Part shown: one piece after another, positions 33,650-42,067 of the stretch
How positions within the stretch are numbered: the first letter of the stretch is position 1
How the letters are laid out: the number at the start of each line of letters is the position of its first letter
Origin: Catenulispora rubra
Lineage (GTDB): Bacteria > Actinomycetota > Actinomycetes > Streptomycetales > Catenulisporaceae
Assembly (NCBI RefSeq): GCF_015356825.1
Contig: NZ_JAACYW010000053.1
Span: forward strand, 1 to 52,085
DNA: 52,085 nucleotides
Direction: 5' to 3'
Notes under the pieces: model-generated
Seen by the model: only the letters and a program-made list of their open reading frames with translations
Databases searched by the model: none
Told to the model about the DNA's origin: nothing
Translations under genes and position numbers: made by a program

Positions 33650-33669
33650 TCGCGAGCGGCGACTGATGC

Positions 33670-33705
33670 GACGAGGGGCTGCCGGATCGCCGGCGGTCCC
33701 TCGTC
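33670..33705 (+). terminator. Terminator of the chitinase operon
   Basis: GACGAGGG (33670-33677) pairs with CCCTCGTC (33698-33705), with a smaller GCCGG/CCGGC stem inside. ACTTCTTGT follows. It lies 20 bases past the chitinase stop. Confidence 0.65.
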
Positions 33706-33766
33706 ACTTCTTGTCGGGGTCCTCCTTCGGCGTGGCGTCGGCCTCGTCGCGGCCGCGTTCGGCCAG

Positions 33767-33790
33767 CTCGGAACAATGGAACGTTCCGAG
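33767..33790 (+). promoter_or_regulatory. Hairpin in the leader of the NlpC/P60 gene
   Basis: CTCGGAAC and GTTCCGAG make a perfect 8-bp stem around AATGGAAC, about 95 bases upstream of the hydrolase start. I compared this leader with the c-di-AMP riboswitch often found before actinomycete wall hydrolases and did not see its conserved blocks. It may be an operator. Confidence 0.35.
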
Positions 33791-33884
33791 TCGCGGGGCG
33801 AACGGGCCAGAGCGTTGTGCCGGGATCCGGCCGACGGCGATTCTTTGTCACCGGATTGTCCGTCAGCCCACGAAGGGTACTTCT

Positions 33885-34739
33885 GTGAATCTGCGTCGCC
33901 GAATAATCCGTGTCCAAGTCGCCACCGTGTCGGCCGTGGCGATCGCGGGGGTCGCCCTCGCCGCCGGTACCGCGAACGCCGCGTCCGCGCCGGCTCCGAT
34001 CAAGCTCACGTCCTCGGCCTGCCCGACCGACATCTCCTACGGCCAGATCAGTGGCTGTGTCACCGAGCTTCAGCAGCTGCTGAACAAGAACGGCGCGCAC
34101 ATCGGCGTGGACGGCGACTTCGGTCCCGCGACGTTGGCGGCCGTGAAGAGCTACCAGTCCGGCCACGGTCTGGCGGTCGACGGCATCGTCGGCCCCGCGA
34201 CCAAGGCCTCGCTCGACGGCGGCGCCCCGCCCCCGCCGCCCACCGGTGGCGGCCAGGCGAAGGTCGTCGACTACGCCCGGGCCATCGAGGCCGGCAAGGC
34301 CGAGCGGGGTTGGGGCGGCGGCCGCGTGCCGTACGGCTGGGACGGCGGGCACGCCTCCAACCCCGGTCCGAGCCCGGCGGACTGCGCCGCCGCCGGCGGG
34401 GACCCGGCCTGCTGGACCGCGACCGCCAACCACACCCTCGGCCACAACGGCCAGATCTCGGTGGACTGCTCGGGTTTCGTGCGCTGGGTCTACGACCTCG
34501 CCTACGGCCGTGACGTCTTCGGCCCGGACGGCACCTCGGGGCAGATCGCCCGGACGCACCGCGTCTCCACCCCGGCGCCCGGCGACCTCGCCTTCTTCGG
34601 ATCCAACGCGGGCAGCCCCGAGCACGTCGGCATCTACATCGGCGGCGGCAAGATGATCGACGCCCTGGACACCGGCACCTACATCGAGACCGACTCGATC
34701 TCCGCCGGCGGCCATCTCATCGGCTACTACCGGTACTGA
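33885..34739 (+). CDS. Secreted NlpC/P60 peptidoglycan hydrolase with PG-binding domain
   Basis: A 284-residue secreted protein. The signal peptide ends ANAAS near residue 30. A PG_binding_1 domain spans about 40-110 (CVTELQQLLNKNGAHIGVDG, DFGPATLAAVKSYQ, VDGIVGPATKASLDG). After a proline linker the NlpC/P60 domain has SVDCSGFVRWVYD (catalytic Cys), PGDLAFFGSN and PEHVGIYIGGGKMIDA (catalytic His). It should cut the peptide stem of peptidoglycan. The GTG start follows AAGGG at 7 bases. Its PG-binding module is duplicated in the next gene. Confidence 0.92.
   Translation: MNLRRRIIRVQVATVSAVAIAGVALAAGTANAASAPAPIKLTSSACPTDISYGQISGCVTELQQLLNKNGAHIGVDGDFGPATLAAVKSYQSGHGLAVDGIVGPATKASLDGGAPPPPPTGGGQAKVVDYARAIEAGKAERGWGGGRVPYGWDGGHASNPGPSPADCAAAGGDPACWTATANHTLGHNGQISVDCSGFVRWVYDLAYGRDVFGPDGTSGQIARTHRVSTPAPGDLAFFGSNAGSPEHVGIYIGGGKMIDALDTGTYIETDSISAGGHLIGYYRY
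33939..34223 (+). repeat. Duplicated PG-binding module, copy 1
   Basis: The end of the signal peptide plus the whole PG-binding domain is repeated 1003 bases downstream (34942-35226) with few changes. The catalytic domains that follow are unrelated. Confidence 0.85.
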
Positions 34740-34803
34740 TCCGGTGATCCGCTCTGATCCGGCCTGAATCGCTCTGATCTGGCCTGAACCGTTCTGAACC
34801 GAT
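34736..34803. repeat. Degenerate short direct repeats
   Basis: Units like CGCTCTGATCCGGCCTGAAT recur three to four times with changes between the two wall-hydrolase genes, followed by AACC-type repeats to about 34830. No terminator stem was found. Confidence 0.55.
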
Positions 34804-34884
34804 CCCAGAACCAATCCCAACACCGATTCCGGCACCACAGCTATGCACTTTTCCCTGCACTTTTCCGCTCCGAAAGGTCCTGCC

Positions 34885-35658
34885 ATGAACCTGGGCAGCC
34901 GCAAGTCCCACCTCAGACTCGCCGTCGCCGCGACCGTCGCAGCGATCGCGGGCGTCGCCATCACCGCCGGTACCGCGAACGCCGCGTCCGTGCCGGCTCC
35001 GATCAAGCTCACGTCCTCGGCCTGTCCGGCTGACATCTCCTACGGCCAGATCAGTGGCTGTGTCACCGAGCTTCAGCAACTGCTGAACAAGAACGGTGCG
35101 CACATCGGCGTGGACGGCGACTTCGGCCCGGCCACGCTGGCCGCGGTCAAGAGCTACCAGTCCGGCCACGGCCTGTCGGTGGACGGCATAGTCGGGCCGG
35201 CGACCAAGGCCTCGCTGGACGGCGGCAGCACCCCGCCCCCGCCATCCAACGGCCGCTCGACCAACTACGACTTCGCCCGCCTGGTCCTGTCCGACGGCGG
35301 CTGGGCGCAGAGCACGAACAACATCACCACGATGGTGCAGTGGATGGCCAGCGAGGAGCCGCCCTCGAACTGGTTCGACCGGAACAACCCGCTGAACAAC
35401 GGCCTGGGCTCCGGCGGCGGCGCGGGCCTGGGCGCCTACCCGAACCTGGTCGTGGCCGCGCACTACGTCGCCGCGAACCTGAACGGAGGCCCGGCCGACT
35501 ACGGCCACATCACCGCCGACCTGCGGGCGTCCGCCTCGCCGGCGGTGACCGAGAAGGCGATCTGGAGCTCGCCGTGGGCCGCCTCGCACTACGGCTGGGG
35601 CTCCGGGTTCTACCGCGGCCACGTGCCGACCGTCGCGGCTCCGGCCCGGGACTGGTAG
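34885..35658 (+). CDS. Secreted PG-binding protein with lysozyme-like C-terminus
   Basis: A 257-residue secreted protein. Signal peptide ends ANAAS; the PG-binding domain is almost the same as in the preceding gene. The C-terminal 125 residues differ: FARLVLSDGGWAQSTNNITT, VQWMASEEPPSNWFDRNNPL, NNGLGSG and AAHYVAANLNGG. The pattern W-x-E plus NNPLN resembles small lysozyme-like or glucosaminidase-like domains of actinomycetes, but I cannot name the family. AAAGG precedes ATG 34885. It probably acts on the same wall polymer as its neighbour with another bond specificity. Confidence 0.8.
   Translation: MNLGSRKSHLRLAVAATVAAIAGVAITAGTANAASVPAPIKLTSSACPADISYGQISGCVTELQQLLNKNGAHIGVDGDFGPATLAAVKSYQSGHGLSVDGIVGPATKASLDGGSTPPPPSNGRSTNYDFARLVLSDGGWAQSTNNITTMVQWMASEEPPSNWFDRNNPLNNGLGSGGGAGLGAYPNLVVAAHYVAANLNGGPADYGHITADLRASASPAVTEKAIWSSPWAASHYGWGSGFYRGHVPTVAAPARDW
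34942..35226 (+). repeat. Duplicated PG-binding module, copy 2
   Basis: Matches 33939-34223 at about nine bases in ten; the block around the TGTGTCACCGAGCTTCAGCA segment is almost unchanged, mostly third-position differences elsewhere. Recent duplication or gene conversion is likely. Confidence 0.85.
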
Positions 35659-35888
35659 GCCAGTACTCAGGTTTTGGTGAGTCATAGCTGGTCTCGGGGG
35701 TCCCCGGTGCGACTGCGGCATCGGGGACCTTTGCCGTCCAAAGAGTTTGTAAACAGTTCAGCCGTTATGGCGCTGCGCAAGCGAACGGGGCCGTAGAGTG
35801 ACTGCGGCCATCGCTGCGGGGACGCTCCTACTCCGGGGCGCAATGGCGATTCGTAGCTGACGCGCACTGTTGATACGGGACGGGTGAC

Positions 35889-36860
35889 ATGGCCGCGCGC
35901 GCTTTGAAGGACCTCGATGACGCTGTGCCGCCGCTGACGCGGGCGTTCACGGTGGAGATCCGAGCCGTGCACCAGGGTGCCGGTTCGCCGTCGTTCACAC
36001 TCCTGGACAGCCGCAACATCCGCGCCGGCCGCGGGACGTTGGCGAAGGCGACGCTGTCGCGCATCCTGACACCGGATCCGGCGGCGAAGGACCAGAGCCT
36101 GCCGGCGTGGTCGTACTACGAGGGTCTGCTGTGTGCGCTGGACGTCGATCCGGCTCCGTTCCAGGTGCGATGGCAGGCCGCGCAAGAGGAATGGCAGGCC
36201 AGGGCTCGGGGGGAGTCGGCCGCCGCTTTGCCGGCGGTTCGGCAGCCGGTGGAGGCGGGAACCGCGGTATTGGCATCGGTCATGGAGCTGGAACCGAGGG
36301 CGGAGACGAGTCTGGCGTCGCAAGCTGTGGTGCCCGTGGCGCTGCCTCTGCCTGTGCCAGTCCCGGTGAAGCGGCGGCGGTCGCTGCCGGTGTTGGCGAC
36401 GATCGTGGGCTCCGCTGCTGTGGTTCTGGCTGTTGGTGCGTTCGCCTTTATCGGCGGCGCTCATCCGCATTCGCAGCCGCAGGCCAAGGCCATGGCACCG
36501 ATCAGCCACCCGGAGACCGCCGTATTGGTGACCGCCGCGCCGCCCAAGACCGTCTCGGGCAAGATCGTGCGCACCTGGAATCAGGATGCGAACAACGGCC
36601 ACGGCGGCTCCATCGGCGTGCTGGTGTTCCCGACGCCGCTCTCTCTCAACGGATCCACGGGCCCGCGCCACGACGGCGACCTGGTCGAGGTCGTCTGCCA
36701 CACCGAGCACGGCCGGATGACGCACGAGCGGCTGGACACCGGGCACGAGAACTCGACCGGGTGGTTCGAGATCTACTACGTGGACCGGTTGTGGTGGGTC
36801 GCAGACCACTACATCAGTTTCGCGCGCGGGGTCCAGGTGCCGGATTGCGAGTCGGCATAA
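35889..36860 (+). CDS. Membrane-anchored HTH-type protein
   Basis: A 323-residue protein. The N-terminal 80 residues resemble the degenerate XRE-type domain common at the start of actinomycete signalling proteins (LAKATLSRILTP, LPAWSYYEGLLCALDVDPAP). A charged region and a basic stop KRRR lead to one membrane helix (LPVLATIVGSAAVVLAVGAF) near residue 170. The outer domain (GKIVRTWNQDANNGHGGSIG, HDGDLVEVVCHTEH, YVDRLWWVADHYIS) is unrecognised; it may bind a wall component. A direct link between an outside signal and DNA or a partner protein is possible. ACGGG precedes ATG 35889. Confidence 0.75.
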   Translation: MAARALKDLDDAVPPLTRAFTVEIRAVHQGAGSPSFTLLDSRNIRAGRGTLAKATLSRILTPDPAAKDQSLPAWSYYEGLLCALDVDPAPFQVRWQAAQEEWQARARGESAAALPAVRQPVEAGTAVLASVMELEPRAETSLASQAVVPVALPLPVPVPVKRRRSLPVLATIVGSAAVVLAVGAFAFIGGAHPHSQPQAKAMAPISHPETAVLVTAAPPKTVSGKIVRTWNQDANNGHGGSIGVLVFPTPLSLNGSTGPRHDGDLVEVVCHTEHGRMTHERLDTGHENSTGWFEIYYVDRLWWVADHYISFARGVQVPDCESA

Positions 36861-36912
36861 CCCTCTGGTCGGAGCCTGGAGTCCGAATGCTCCCGCTGCG
36901 TACCATCGAAGC

Positions 36913-37359
36913 GTGGATCTGACGAGTGTGGTCATGCCCGGCGCGCAGTCTCTGGTCACTGCGATCGTCACCGACTCCTGGAGCCAGGTTCGCACGGCGA
37001 TGTCCCGGCTCTGGGCGCGCCACCGGGCTGAAGACGGTTCGACGGGCCCGAGCGTCGCAGCACTCGAAGCTGCCGGCACCGAACTGGACCTCGCCAGGCA
37101 GCAGGCGCTCGCCGTCGCGGGGGACGGGCCGGAATCCGAGCGTGCCGACCGGATGCAGTTGTTCTGGATCGGCTACCTCGCGGGACAGATCGCCGCACGT
37201 CCCGAGCTCGCCGACGCCCTGGGTGGGCTGCCCGTGCTGCTGGACGCGCAGCGTGGCGCGTCGGTCACCATGACGACCAACACCAAGAACTTCAGCGGGA
37301 GCGCGCGCAACGCGGTCCAGGCCGACGACGTCTCCGGCGGGATCACCTTCGGGCGATGA
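36913..37359 (+). CDS. Small helical protein with GGI-F tail motif
   Basis: A 148-residue protein of unknown function. Residues 1-95 are helical with Ala-rich amphipathic segments. The C-terminus NFSGSARNAVQADDVSGGIT ends in FGR. Tails of the type (V)VQA-x-D-(I/V)-x-GGI-x-F are common in actinomycete proteins near NB-ARC, trypsin- or caspase-like effectors, where they follow a similar helical domain. No effector is encoded nearby here. It starts with GTG and follows the membrane HTH gene by 52 bases in the same direction, so the two may act together. Confidence 0.65.
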   Translation: MDLTSVVMPGAQSLVTAIVTDSWSQVRTAMSRLWARHRAEDGSTGPSVAALEAAGTELDLARQQALAVAGDGPESERADRMQLFWIGYLAGQIAARPELADALGGLPVLLDAQRGASVTMTTNTKNFSGSARNAVQADDVSGGITFGR

Positions 37360-37572
37360 CCCGCTGTCAAGACTGAGTCGAGCGAACTTTTCATGACGGT
37401 AGTCCAGCTAACGACTCGACAAACGCGGTCGGTCGAGTGTAGTTCTGGTGCTCTGACCAGGACATTCGGTTTCTTTGCCAACGCTTTACAACCGGCCCGC
37501 CGTCCCGGTCGTCTCTCCGCGTGGTTCCGCACTGACGGATCCACCATGGATCGATCGAAGAGAGAGACCCTC

Positions 37573-37971
37573 ATGCGTACACGGAGTTTGTTCACCGTCC
37601 TGGCCTTCGCCACGGTGCTCGCCGGAGCCGGAGCAGAGTCGGCGTTCGCCGACGGCGGCTCCGGCCAGCCGTCCGCTTCGGCCTCCGCGCCGCCCACGAC
37701 CGCGCCCCGCACGCCGTCCTCCGCGCCCACCGCCGTGCCTTCCAACCCGCCCACCGAGGACCGGAGCGCCTCCCCGAGCGCGGCGCCGACGACGACCTCC
37801 CCGCAGGGCGGCCAGATCCGCGCCGTGCCCTCGGGCGCGCCGAACACCGGCGTGCCGGCGGCGTCGTCGAACGGCCACGGTGAGGCCGCGGCGATCGGTG
37901 CCTCCTTGGTCGTGCTCCTCGGCGGCTCGGGCACCGTGGTGGCCCGCCGCAGGCTCAAGGGCCGGGGCTGA
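37573..37971 (+). CDS. Small surface protein, possible sortase substrate
   Basis: A 132-residue secreted protein: signal peptide to about residue 28 (FADGG), a Pro/Ser/Thr/Ala-rich stalk, then APNTGVP near residue 95, a hydrophobic segment (AIGASLVVLLGGSGTVVA) and the basic tail RRRLKGRG. That order (xPxTG-like site, hydrophobic span, positive tail) is the cell-wall sorting layout, though the motif is not canonical. The sortase gene begins 2 bases after its stop. ATG 37573 follows GAGAGA; an upstream start would add an unlikely leader. Confidence 0.75.
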   Translation: MRTRSLFTVLAFATVLAGAGAESAFADGGSGQPSASASAPPTTAPRTPSSAPTAVPSNPPTEDRSASPSAAPTTTSPQGGQIRAVPSGAPNTGVPAASSNGHGEAAAIGASLVVLLGGSGTVVARRRLKGRG

Positions 37972-37973
37972 TC

Positions 37974-38699
37974 TTGCGGCCGCCGGTCTGGACGCGCGGG
38001 TGGCCCGCGATGCTGGCCGCCATGATGCTGGCTTCCGGCTGCGCCGCCGCTTCGGGAACGCCCGCCGGTGGGACTGGGAGGTCTGCCGGCGGGACTGGGA
38101 CGATCCCGGGCGTGGCGTCCGCCTCTGACGGCTCCGCAGGCAGCTCCCCAGGCGGCCCTGCGGGTGGTTCGTCGGGTTCGTCGGGCTCGGGTCCCTCGGG
38201 CTCGACGGGCTCGTCGGGCTCGTCGGCGGCCGGCGCCATCGCGCGCTCCGTTCCGGTACGGCTGCAGATCCCCGACATCGGCGTCGACACCCCGGTGATG
38301 TCGCTCGGCCTCGCCGCCGACGGCACGGTCCAGGTCCCGCCGATCGGGGCGAAGAGCCCGGCCGGCTGGTACGACGGTTCGCCCACCCCCGGGCAGACCG
38401 GGCCGTCGGTGGTCCTCGGCCACGTGACGGTCGGCCAGTACGGCGACGGCGTCTTCCTGCACCTGGACCGGCTGCGTGCCGGATCCCGCGTGGTGGTCCG
38501 GTTGCAGGACGGGGTCTCGGCGGACTTCACCGTGGACTCGGTCCGGACGGTCGCCAAAAGCCAGTTCCCGACCCAGCAGGTCTACGGGAACGTCAACCGC
38601 CCGGAACTGCGTCTGATCACATGCGGGGGACCGCGGACCGGCGACGGCTACCTCGACAATGTGCTGGTCTTCGCGTCCCTGACCGGCACCACCACGTGA
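37974..38699 (+). CDS. Class F sortase
   Basis: A 241-residue transpeptidase. A signal sequence with lipobox-like LASGC near residue 23 is followed by a Gly/Ser linker of about 65 residues. The sortase barrel begins PVRLQIPDIGVDTPV. Catalytic residues: His in VVLGHV, Cys in LRLITCGG and Arg in PRTGDGYLDN. It cleaves a sorting signal and joins the protein to the wall or to another protein; the gene just before it is the probable substrate. TTG 37974 is taken as start; ATG 38010 would shorten the signal. Confidence 0.88.
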   Translation: MRPPVWTRGWPAMLAAMMLASGCAAASGTPAGGTGRSAGGTGTIPGVASASDGSAGSSPGGPAGGSSGSSGSGPSGSTGSSGSSAAGAIARSVPVRLQIPDIGVDTPVMSLGLAADGTVQVPPIGAKSPAGWYDGSPTPGQTGPSVVLGHVTVGQYGDGVFLHLDRLRAGSRVVVRLQDGVSADFTVDSVRTVAKSQFPTQQVYGNVNRPELRLITCGGPRTGDGYLDNVLVFASLTGTTT

Positions 38700-38742
38700 C
38701 GGGGCCGACGGGCCCCATCACGTTCCGAGCATCTGGAGAGAG

Positions 38743-39255
38743 TTGAGCCGGTTCAAGGATTCCGGAGAGAAGAGTCGGGCGGCGTCCGACTTGTTCACCG
38801 ATCTCTATCCCGGCCTCGCCGGCTGGTGCCGTCGTCTCGTCGACGACGACGGCACCGCCCACGAGATCGCCTCCGAGGCGTTCACGCGCCTGTGGGGACA
38901 CTGGACCGCGGTGCGCGAGCCCCGCGGGTTCCTGTACGTGACGGCCGCGAACCTGGTCCGCGACCACTGGCGCAAGCTGGACCGCGAACGCCGGGCGCTG
39001 CGCGAGGCGACGACCGAGGCGGCGCTGGCGCTGAACCGGGACGGCGCCGACGCGTCCGTCCCGGTGCGGATGCTGGTGCGGTCGCTCCCCGAGCGGCTGC
39101 GCACCCCCGTTCTGCTGTACTACTACGCCGACCTCCCGGTCCGCGAGATCGCCCGGCTGACCAGGCGAAAAGAAGGAACGGTCAAATCCGATCTACACGC
39201 GGCACGGGAACTCCTGCGCGCCGGACTCGGAGGACATCTTGATCACACTCATTGA
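38743..39255 (+). CDS. ECF sigma factor (sigma-70 family)
   Basis: A 170-residue sigma factor. Region 2 runs through LFTDLYPGLAGWCRRLVDDD, IASEAFTRLWGHW, REPRGFLYVTAANLV and RDHWRK; region 4 through LPERLRTPVLLYYYADLPVR and EIARLTRRKEGTVKSDLHAA. The TTG start follows GGAGAGAG. It overlaps the next small membrane protein by 17 bases and follows the sortase gene by 43 bases. The arrangement suggests a surface-stress regulon. Confidence 0.88.
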   Translation: MSRFKDSGEKSRAASDLFTDLYPGLAGWCRRLVDDDGTAHEIASEAFTRLWGHWTAVREPRGFLYVTAANLVRDHWRKLDRERRALREATTEAALALNRDGADASVPVRMLVRSLPERLRTPVLLYYYADLPVREIARLTRRKEGTVKSDLHAARELLRAGLGGHLDHTH

Positions 39256-39877
39256 GCCCGCGGACGACGGCGACGACAACGACAACGACCTCGACGACTT
39301 CGGCGACAACGGCAGCGGCTACGGCACCGGCAACGGCTACGGCGGCGACGAGCTGACCGTGCTGCTCCGTCCCGGCGTCTCGGTGCTCGCCCCGCCGCCC
39401 GGCACGTTCCAGCGGGTCCGCCGACGTGCCGCCCGCCGCCGCTTGGTGCGCGCCGTCGCGACCGCCGGCGCCGGTGCGGCGATGACGGCTACCGCGATCG
39501 CCATCGTCCTGTGGCCGTCCGGCAGCGCCGCCGGGCCCGGGCCGGTGACCCCGCTCGGTCCGCCGGTGCACGCGACCACCGGCGTGACGAGCGGTGCCAC
39601 CACCGGCGCCACGACCGGCAAGACGAGCGATACGACGCACCAGTCATCGCAGCCTCCTACGACACCGCCTGGCACGACGTCCACCTCGACCGGGCCCGCG
39701 GCCGGTGCCGGCACGACTGCCAGCCGGCCCTCCGAACCGTCGGCCCCCGTTCAAAATCCGTCCGGCAGCACCGCCCCCACCACTCAGGCGCCGTCCGCCC
39801 TCATGCCGCCGAGCACCTCGCCCTCGGGCGTACCCACGACCCGGCCCGTTTCCGCGACCCCGACCGCTAGGCGGTGA
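39239..39877 (+). CDS. Single-pass membrane protein coupled to ECF sigma factor
   Basis: A 212-residue protein. An acidic Asp/Asn/Gly-rich start (DDGDDNDNDLDDFGDNGSG) is followed by an Arg-rich stretch (RVRRRAARRRLVR), one membrane helix (AVATAGAGAAMTATAIAIVL) and an outer tail of about 110 residues, almost all Thr, Pro, Ser and Ala. The TTG start lies inside the sigma gene after GGAGG. Position and topology suggest an anti-sigma or sensor role, but no known anti-sigma motif is seen. It overlaps the convergent gene by 11 bases. Confidence 0.75.
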   Translation: MITLIEPADDGDDNDNDLDDFGDNGSGYGTGNGYGGDELTVLLRPGVSVLAPPPGTFQRVRRRAARRRLVRAVATAGAGAAMTATAIAIVLWPSGSAAGPGPVTPLGPPVHATTGVTSGATTGATTGKTSDTTHQSSQPPTTPPGTTSTSTGPAAGAGTTASRPSEPSAPVQNPSGSTAPTTQAPSALMPPSTSPSGVPTTRPVSATPTARR

Positions 39878-40394
39878 AGCGGTACCGGGTCTGACTGTAA
39901 GGGCCCTTACTGAAGGCGAGGACCTTCGCCGGGCTGACGCCGAAGACGAGGACGGGCCTGTCGAACTCGTCGCGGAATCCGTCGTCGGTGACCTCATAGT
40001 CCCAGTCGAGCTTGGACTTCCACAGCGCGGCCAGCCGCGGCAGCCGCTCCCCGTCGGTGACGCGGACGGCGTCCCCCTCGACGACCGCGTCGAGGCCGGA
40101 GCGGAACCGGTTGGGGCCCGCGGTGAGGACGCAGTGCGGGTTGGACTCCAGGTTCCTGGTCTTCTGCTCGTGGGCGCCGGTGCAGAAGTGGAGCGTCCCG
40201 TCGAGCCAGACGGCGGGCAGCGGCGACACGTGCGGCCGTCCGTCCTCGCGCACCGTCGCCAGCCAGAACATCTCGCTGTCCGTCAGCAGTTCGGAGACCT
40301 CGGTCCACGGCGGGGGAGTGGCGTCGGGCTCGCTGAACCCTTTGTGGAGCTCCGCGGTCGGTTCGGTCGGTTCGATTGGTTCGGTCGGGGCCAT
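39867..40394 (-). CDS. PNPOx-family FMN-binding protein
   Basis: A 175-residue split-barrel protein. After a PTEPIEPTEPT leader the fold reads LLTDSEMFWLATVREDGRPH, VSPLPAVWLDGTLHFCTGAH, NLESNPHCVLTAG and VVEGDAVRVTDGER, with RYRF near the end. Relatives bind FMN or F420. AAGGAGA precedes ATG 40394 on the minus strand. It is unrelated in detail to the similar-fold protein at 11524 and diverges from the DUF4082 gene. Confidence 0.85.
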   Translation of the reverse strand: MAPTEPIEPTEPTAELHKGFSEPDATPPPWTEVSELLTDSEMFWLATVREDGRPHVSPLPAVWLDGTLHFCTGAHEQKTRNLESNPHCVLTAGPNRFRSGLDAVVEGDAVRVTDGERLPRLAALWKSKLDWDYEVTDDGFRDEFDRPVLVFGVSPAKVLAFSKGPYSQTRYRFTA

Positions 40395-40580
40395 CGGTGT
40401 CTCTCCTTCACCGCTCGTGATCGCTGTCCCTGCCGGGGCACCCGGCCGTACTGGCACGAACCCCGCAATATCAGAATACTTACTTAGGCGCCGAGTCTCG
40501 CCTACTGTGCTCGGATATCCGGGTCGGTGCCGGTGCCCGCTGGTCCGAGCGGGTTGTTCCCGTATCGAGGGGGTTCTGGA

Positions 40581-42023
40581 ATGATCGCGTCCACATCGCG
40601 CCGGGGTGCGCGGATCAGAGCGGGCTTCGTCGCCCTCCTGCTGGCCGGCACGGCCGCGGTCGGCGGCCAGATCGCGGCGGGGGGACCGGCGCGGGCGCAG
40701 AGCCAGGCCCAGTGCGCCTGCTCCGTCTTCCCGGCGTCCGCCACGCCGGACGACCCTGATTCCGGCACGTACTTCCCGGTCGTGCTCGGCGTCAAGGTCG
40801 TGCCGTCGGCGGCGGGCTGGATCCAGGGGGTCCGGTTCTACAAGTCGAGCGCCAACACCGGGACGCACACGGGAGCGCTGTGGACGGCCGACGGGTCGCT
40901 CCTGGCGACCGGCACGTTCACCGGTGAGACCGCGACCGGCTGGCAGACGCTGATGTTCTCCACGTCGGTGCCGGTGCGAGCCGGTGCGACGTACATCGCG
41001 TCCTACTACGCGCCGAAGGGGCACTACGCCTACAGCGTCGGCTACTTCCTGAACGGCCCCGCCGGCACCGCGCCGATCACCGCGCCGTCCGACGGTTCTG
41101 CGGGTGGCAATGGCGTCTACAGCGACGCCGGCGCCACGGCGTTCCCGAACTCCAGCTACAACGCCGCCAACTACTGGGTCGACGTGGTCTTCGACGACGG
41201 CGGCGTGCCGACCGCCGGGCCGACGGTCACCGCCAACACCCCGGCCGACAACGCGACCCAGGTGCCCGGCACGAGCACGGTCAGCGCGACCTTCTCCGCA
41301 CCGGTGGACCGCAACAGCGTGCAGTTCAGCCTGACCGACGCCGCCGGAACGCAGGTTCCCGGCACCCTCGGCTACAGCGCGGACGCCGGTACCGTGACGT
41401 TCACTCCCGGCACCCAACTGCCGGCGAAGACGACCTACACCGCCTCGATCCAGGCCGCGGATGCCTGGGGCAACGCCATGAGCGGACCGAGTACCTGGAA
41501 CTTCACCGTCGGGACCACTCCGCCGCCGTATACGTGTCCTTGTTCGCTGTTCTCGTCCAGCGCGGCCCCGGCGGTGACGGATTCCACCGACCCCAACTCC
41601 GTGGAACTCGGCGTCCGCTTCGTCCCGGCGATCAGCGGGACCGTCACGGGCGTTCGCTTCTATAAGGGTTCGACGAACACCGGAACCCACACGGGGACTC
41701 TCTGGAGCAACACCGGTACCGCCCTGGCGACCGGCACCTTCAGCAACGAGACCGCGAGCGGCTGGCAGACCATGACGTTCGGGACTCCGGTGGCCGTCAC
41801 CGCCGGGACCACGTACGTCGCCTCGTACCACGCGCCGGTCGGGAACTACTCCTACACGACCGGTTACTTCTCCTACGTGCACCAGACCTATCCGCTGACC
41901 GCGCCGGCGAACACCAGCAGCCAGGGCGACGGGACCTACGGCTACGGGAGCTCGGCGACGTTCCCCGGCGCCGGGGGGAACGGGAACAACTACTGGGTCG
42001 ACGCGATGTTCTCTGTGTCCTGA
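40581..42023 (+). CDS. Secreted protein with two DUF4082 domains
   Basis: A 480-residue secreted protein. Signal peptide to about residue 38 (ARAQS). Two DUF4082 domains (about 45-205 and 325-475) share VRFYKSSANTGTHTGALW / VRFYKGSTNTGTHTGTLW, GWQT, YIASYYAPKGHYAY and YWVD. Between them is an Ig-like domain (TPADNATQVPGTSTVSATFS). DUF4082 is found on large actinomycete surface and carbohydrate-related proteins; it likely binds rather than cuts. Here the domains stand alone without an enzyme. GAGGGGG precedes ATG 40581. Confidence 0.9.
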   Translation: MIASTSRRGARIRAGFVALLLAGTAAVGGQIAAGGPARAQSQAQCACSVFPASATPDDPDSGTYFPVVLGVKVVPSAAGWIQGVRFYKSSANTGTHTGALWTADGSLLATGTFTGETATGWQTLMFSTSVPVRAGATYIASYYAPKGHYAYSVGYFLNGPAGTAPITAPSDGSAGGNGVYSDAGATAFPNSSYNAANYWVDVVFDDGGVPTAGPTVTANTPADNATQVPGTSTVSATFSAPVDRNSVQFSLTDAAGTQVPGTLGYSADAGTVTFTPGTQLPAKTTYTASIQAADAWGNAMSGPSTWNFTVGTTPPPYTCPCSLFSSSAAPAVTDSTDPNSVELGVRFVPAISGTVTGVRFYKGSTNTGTHTGTLWSNTGTALATGTFSNETASGWQTMTFGTPVAVTAGTTYVASYHAPVGNYSYTTGYFSYVHQTYPLTAPANTSSQGDGTYGYGSSATFPGAGGNGNNYWVDAMFSVS

Positions 42024-42067
42024 TTCACACGATTCGAGCGTTGCTGCTTCCATCAACCTTCATTATC

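Noticed and set aside
33700..33884. Possible c-di-AMP (ydaO) riboswitch before the NlpC/P60 gene
   Set aside because: Context was suggestive, but the conserved blocks of that riboswitch were not found; only a simple 8-bp hairpin is present.
40527..40580. Earlier start for the DUF4082 protein
   Set aside because: It would put 18 residues before a normal signal peptide; ATG 40581 has GAGGGGG at the right distance.
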